From NCBI GenBank assembly GCA_017504735.1, contig JAFVQP010000043.1, positions 1 through 6,927 on the forward strand: a stretch of DNA of 6,927 bases, in the 5' to 3' direction. Shown here piece by piece: positions 5,634-6,927 of the stretch. This stretch comes from Clostridia bacterium (GTDB lineage: Bacteria; Bacillota_A; Clostridia; Christensenellales; Borkfalkiaceae). The notes under the pieces are model-generated. The model did no database searches and was not told where the DNA came from. It was given only the letters and a program-made list of their open reading frames with translations. A program made the position numbers and the translations under genes. The number at the start of each line of letters is the position of its first letter. Positions within the stretch are counted from its first letter, which is position 1.

Positions 5634-5646
5634 AATTTGCTATAAT
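5618..5646 (+). promoter_or_regulatory. Promoter of the ECF ATPase gene
   Basis: TTGTAA (5618-5623) and a perfect TATAAT (5641-5646) are 17 bases apart, with an extended -10 TGC just before TATAAT. Transcription would begin near 5653, giving a leader of about 26 bases. I see no riboswitch in the remaining 176-base gap. Confidence 0.8.
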
Positions 5647-5678
5647 AAAATCGTTAAGTGATTTCGCGATGAGGCACT

Positions 5679-6927
5679 ATGGAAGCAATTAAATTTGACA
5701 ACGTATATTTTTCCTATGAAAATGGCGAAAGTGAAACCGGCGAGGTGTTTTCCTCTGTCGGTGATTTTGCATTACGAGGGGTGAATTTTAACGTTGAAGA
5801 AGGTGAGTTTGTTGCAATTTTAGGACATAACGGCAGCGGTAAATCGACGTTGGCGCGCTTAACCAATGGATTGATTTCCCCGACGTCGGGTAAGATTACA
5901 GCGCTTGGGTTGGACGTCGGTGCTGAGGAAAATCTATTCAATATTCGAAAACAGGTAGGGATTGTCTTCCAAAACCCCGACAACCAAACGGTTGCCTCTA
6001 TTGTGGAGGATGATATTGCCTTTGGCCCTGAAAATATTGGGGTGCCTCGTGAGGAGATTGGGGAACGGATTGACTTTGCCTTGAAGGCGGTGGGGATGGA
6101 GTCGTTTCGTCATGCCACGCCTGCGCGATTGTCGGGTGGGCAAAAGCAACGCATCGCTATTGCTGGTGTGCTTGCGCTGAAGCCTCGTGTTATGATTTTG
6201 GACGAGTCAACAGCAATGTTGGACCCTCGCGGCAGAAAAGAAGTTATGGACGTAGTGCTACGTTTAAACCGAGAAGAGAGGATTACGGTGATTTTGATTA
6301 CGCACTTCCCTGAAGAGGCGTTGCTTGCGGATCGCGCGGTGGTAATGCATCAAGGTGAAATTGTTTTACAAGGTTCACCGCAAGAGGTGTTTGCACGTGG
6401 GGATGAATTGAAGAAATATTCGCTTGTTATGCCGCGCTCGGTGGAGATCTGCCGCCGTTTGACTGCGGGCGGATTGCCTGTTTCAGATTGCATGGAGGCT
6501 GAAGGGATTGCGAAAAACATCCACAATGCAATGCACTCTATTAGTGGGGAAAATATCCAAATGGTGGGGGCAGGTACGTGTTTAATGGCGCCTTCCTATG
6601 CGCAGGATGAAGCGGTTGGCAGCGTTTTATGCAAAAACTTATCCTACGTATATAACAAAAAATCGCCCTTTGCAACGCAAGCGTTGAGTGGGGTGGATTT
6701 GCAAATTTTCTCGGGAGAATTTTTCGGGATTATCGGCCATACGGGCAGCGGAAAATCTACCTTCGTGCAACATTTAAATGCTTTATTGAAGGTGCCTAGC
6801 GCCGAGAAAAAGTATAAAGAAAAGAAAGTGAAAAAGAAATCAAAGAAAAAAGCTCCATCTATGGATAGTGGTACGATGGATATGATTGGAAGTTTTACTG
6901 TATTACGTTTTACTGGTTTATTAACAA
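5679..6927 (+). CDS. ecfA: Fused ECF transporter ATPase (EcfA1-EcfA2), 3' end beyond window
   Basis: The frame is open for 416 codons and leaves the window without a stop. Domain 1 (residues 1 to about 255) is a complete ABC ATPase of the energy-coupling-factor/CbiO type: Walker A GHNGSGKST 49-57, Q-loop Q98 in FQNPDNQ, signature LSGGQKQR 151-158, Walker B VMILDEST 171-178 with E176, and switch His H209. After a linker of about 60 residues, a second ABC domain starts (SVLCKNLSYVYNKKSP, 315-330) with Walker A GHTGSGKST 353-361 and HLNALLK, typical of EcfA2. A lysine-rich stretch (about 376-391) then separates the P-loop helix from an SGT strand. The two ATPases normally come from separate genes and drive uptake of vitamins or metal ions with EcfT and a substrate-specific S protein. 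The start follows GAGG at 5671-5674, a rather close four bases. EcfT would be expected just downstream, outside this window. Confidence 0.88.
   Translation, partial: MEAIKFDNVYFSYENGESETGEVFSSVGDFALRGVNFNVEEGEFVAILGHNGSGKSTLARLTNGLISPTSGKITALGLDVGAEENLFNIRKQVGIVFQNPDNQTVASIVEDDIAFGPENIGVPREEIGERIDFALKAVGMESFRHATPARLSGGQKQRIAIAGVLALKPRVMILDESTAMLDPRGRKEVMDVVLRLNREERITVILITHFPEEALLADRAVVMHQGEIVLQGSPQEVFARGDELKKYSLVMPRSVEICRRLTAGGLPVSDCMEAEGIAKNIHNAMHSISGENIQMVGAGTCLMAPSYAQDEAVGSVLCKNLSYVYNKKSPFATQALSGVDLQIFSGEFFGIIGHTGSGKSTFVQHLNALLKVPSAEKKYKEKKVKKKSKKKAPSMDSGTMDMIGSFTVLRFTGLLT

Noticed and set aside
1..6927. Mobile element, phage, toxin-antitoxin, CRISPR or tRNA content.
   Set aside because: I read both strands and found no transposase, integrase, terminal repeats, regular repeat array, small toxin-like gene pair or tRNA cloverleaf.

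Overview
The window looks like an ordinary chromosomal segment of an anaerobic Firmicute, probably class Clostridia. The grounds are mid-range GC by eye, strong AGGAGG-type ribosome binding sites, sigma-A type promoters with 17-base spacers, a large Alu-containing SRP RNA, an ECF-transporter ATPase, a Clostridia-type DinB, and an Mrp ATPase with an N-terminal cysteine cluster. I cannot name the genus.

Layout, left to right. (1) The last 67 codons of a ROK-family sugar kinase/regulator are followed after one base by a SIS-domain phosphosugar isomerase of the GmhA type (208-846). This unit closes with a strong intrinsic terminator (864-897). (2) A promoter whose -35 box lies inside that terminator's T-run drives a thioredoxin-reductase-like flavoprotein (937-1803) and, 20 bases later, the Y-family DNA polymerase IV gene dinB (1824-3071). 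(3) On the minus strand, converging on dinB, lies the gene for the large SRP RNA (about 3183-3457) with its own promoter (3463-3491). A perfect 16-bp hairpin (3134-3170) separates it from dinB. (4) A consensus promoter (3585-3613) starts an mrp-type Fe-S/P-loop ATPase gene (3654-4487) and a membrane-anchored metallo-beta-lactamase-fold protein resembling the ComEC C-terminal domain (4513-5502). This unit ends at a terminator (5533-5570). (5) A new promoter, overlapped by an inverted repeat, starts a double ABC ATPase (5679 to the window end). It appears to be EcfA1 and EcfA2 fused in one chain, and it is cut by the window edge.

The genes are mostly housekeeping: sugar-phosphate metabolism, thiol redox, lesion bypass, protein targeting, Fe-S cluster handling and vitamin/metal uptake. 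I see no mobile element, CRISPR array, tRNA or phage gene, and nothing that convincingly forms a new multi-gene system. The points most worth a second look are: the thioredoxin-reductase-like protein, which keeps its CATC centre but has lost both NADPH-binding motifs; the fused ECF ATPase with a lysine-rich insertion just after its second P-loop; the SRP RNA, whose closing helix runs straight into a T8 tract; and the compact terminator/promoter overlap.
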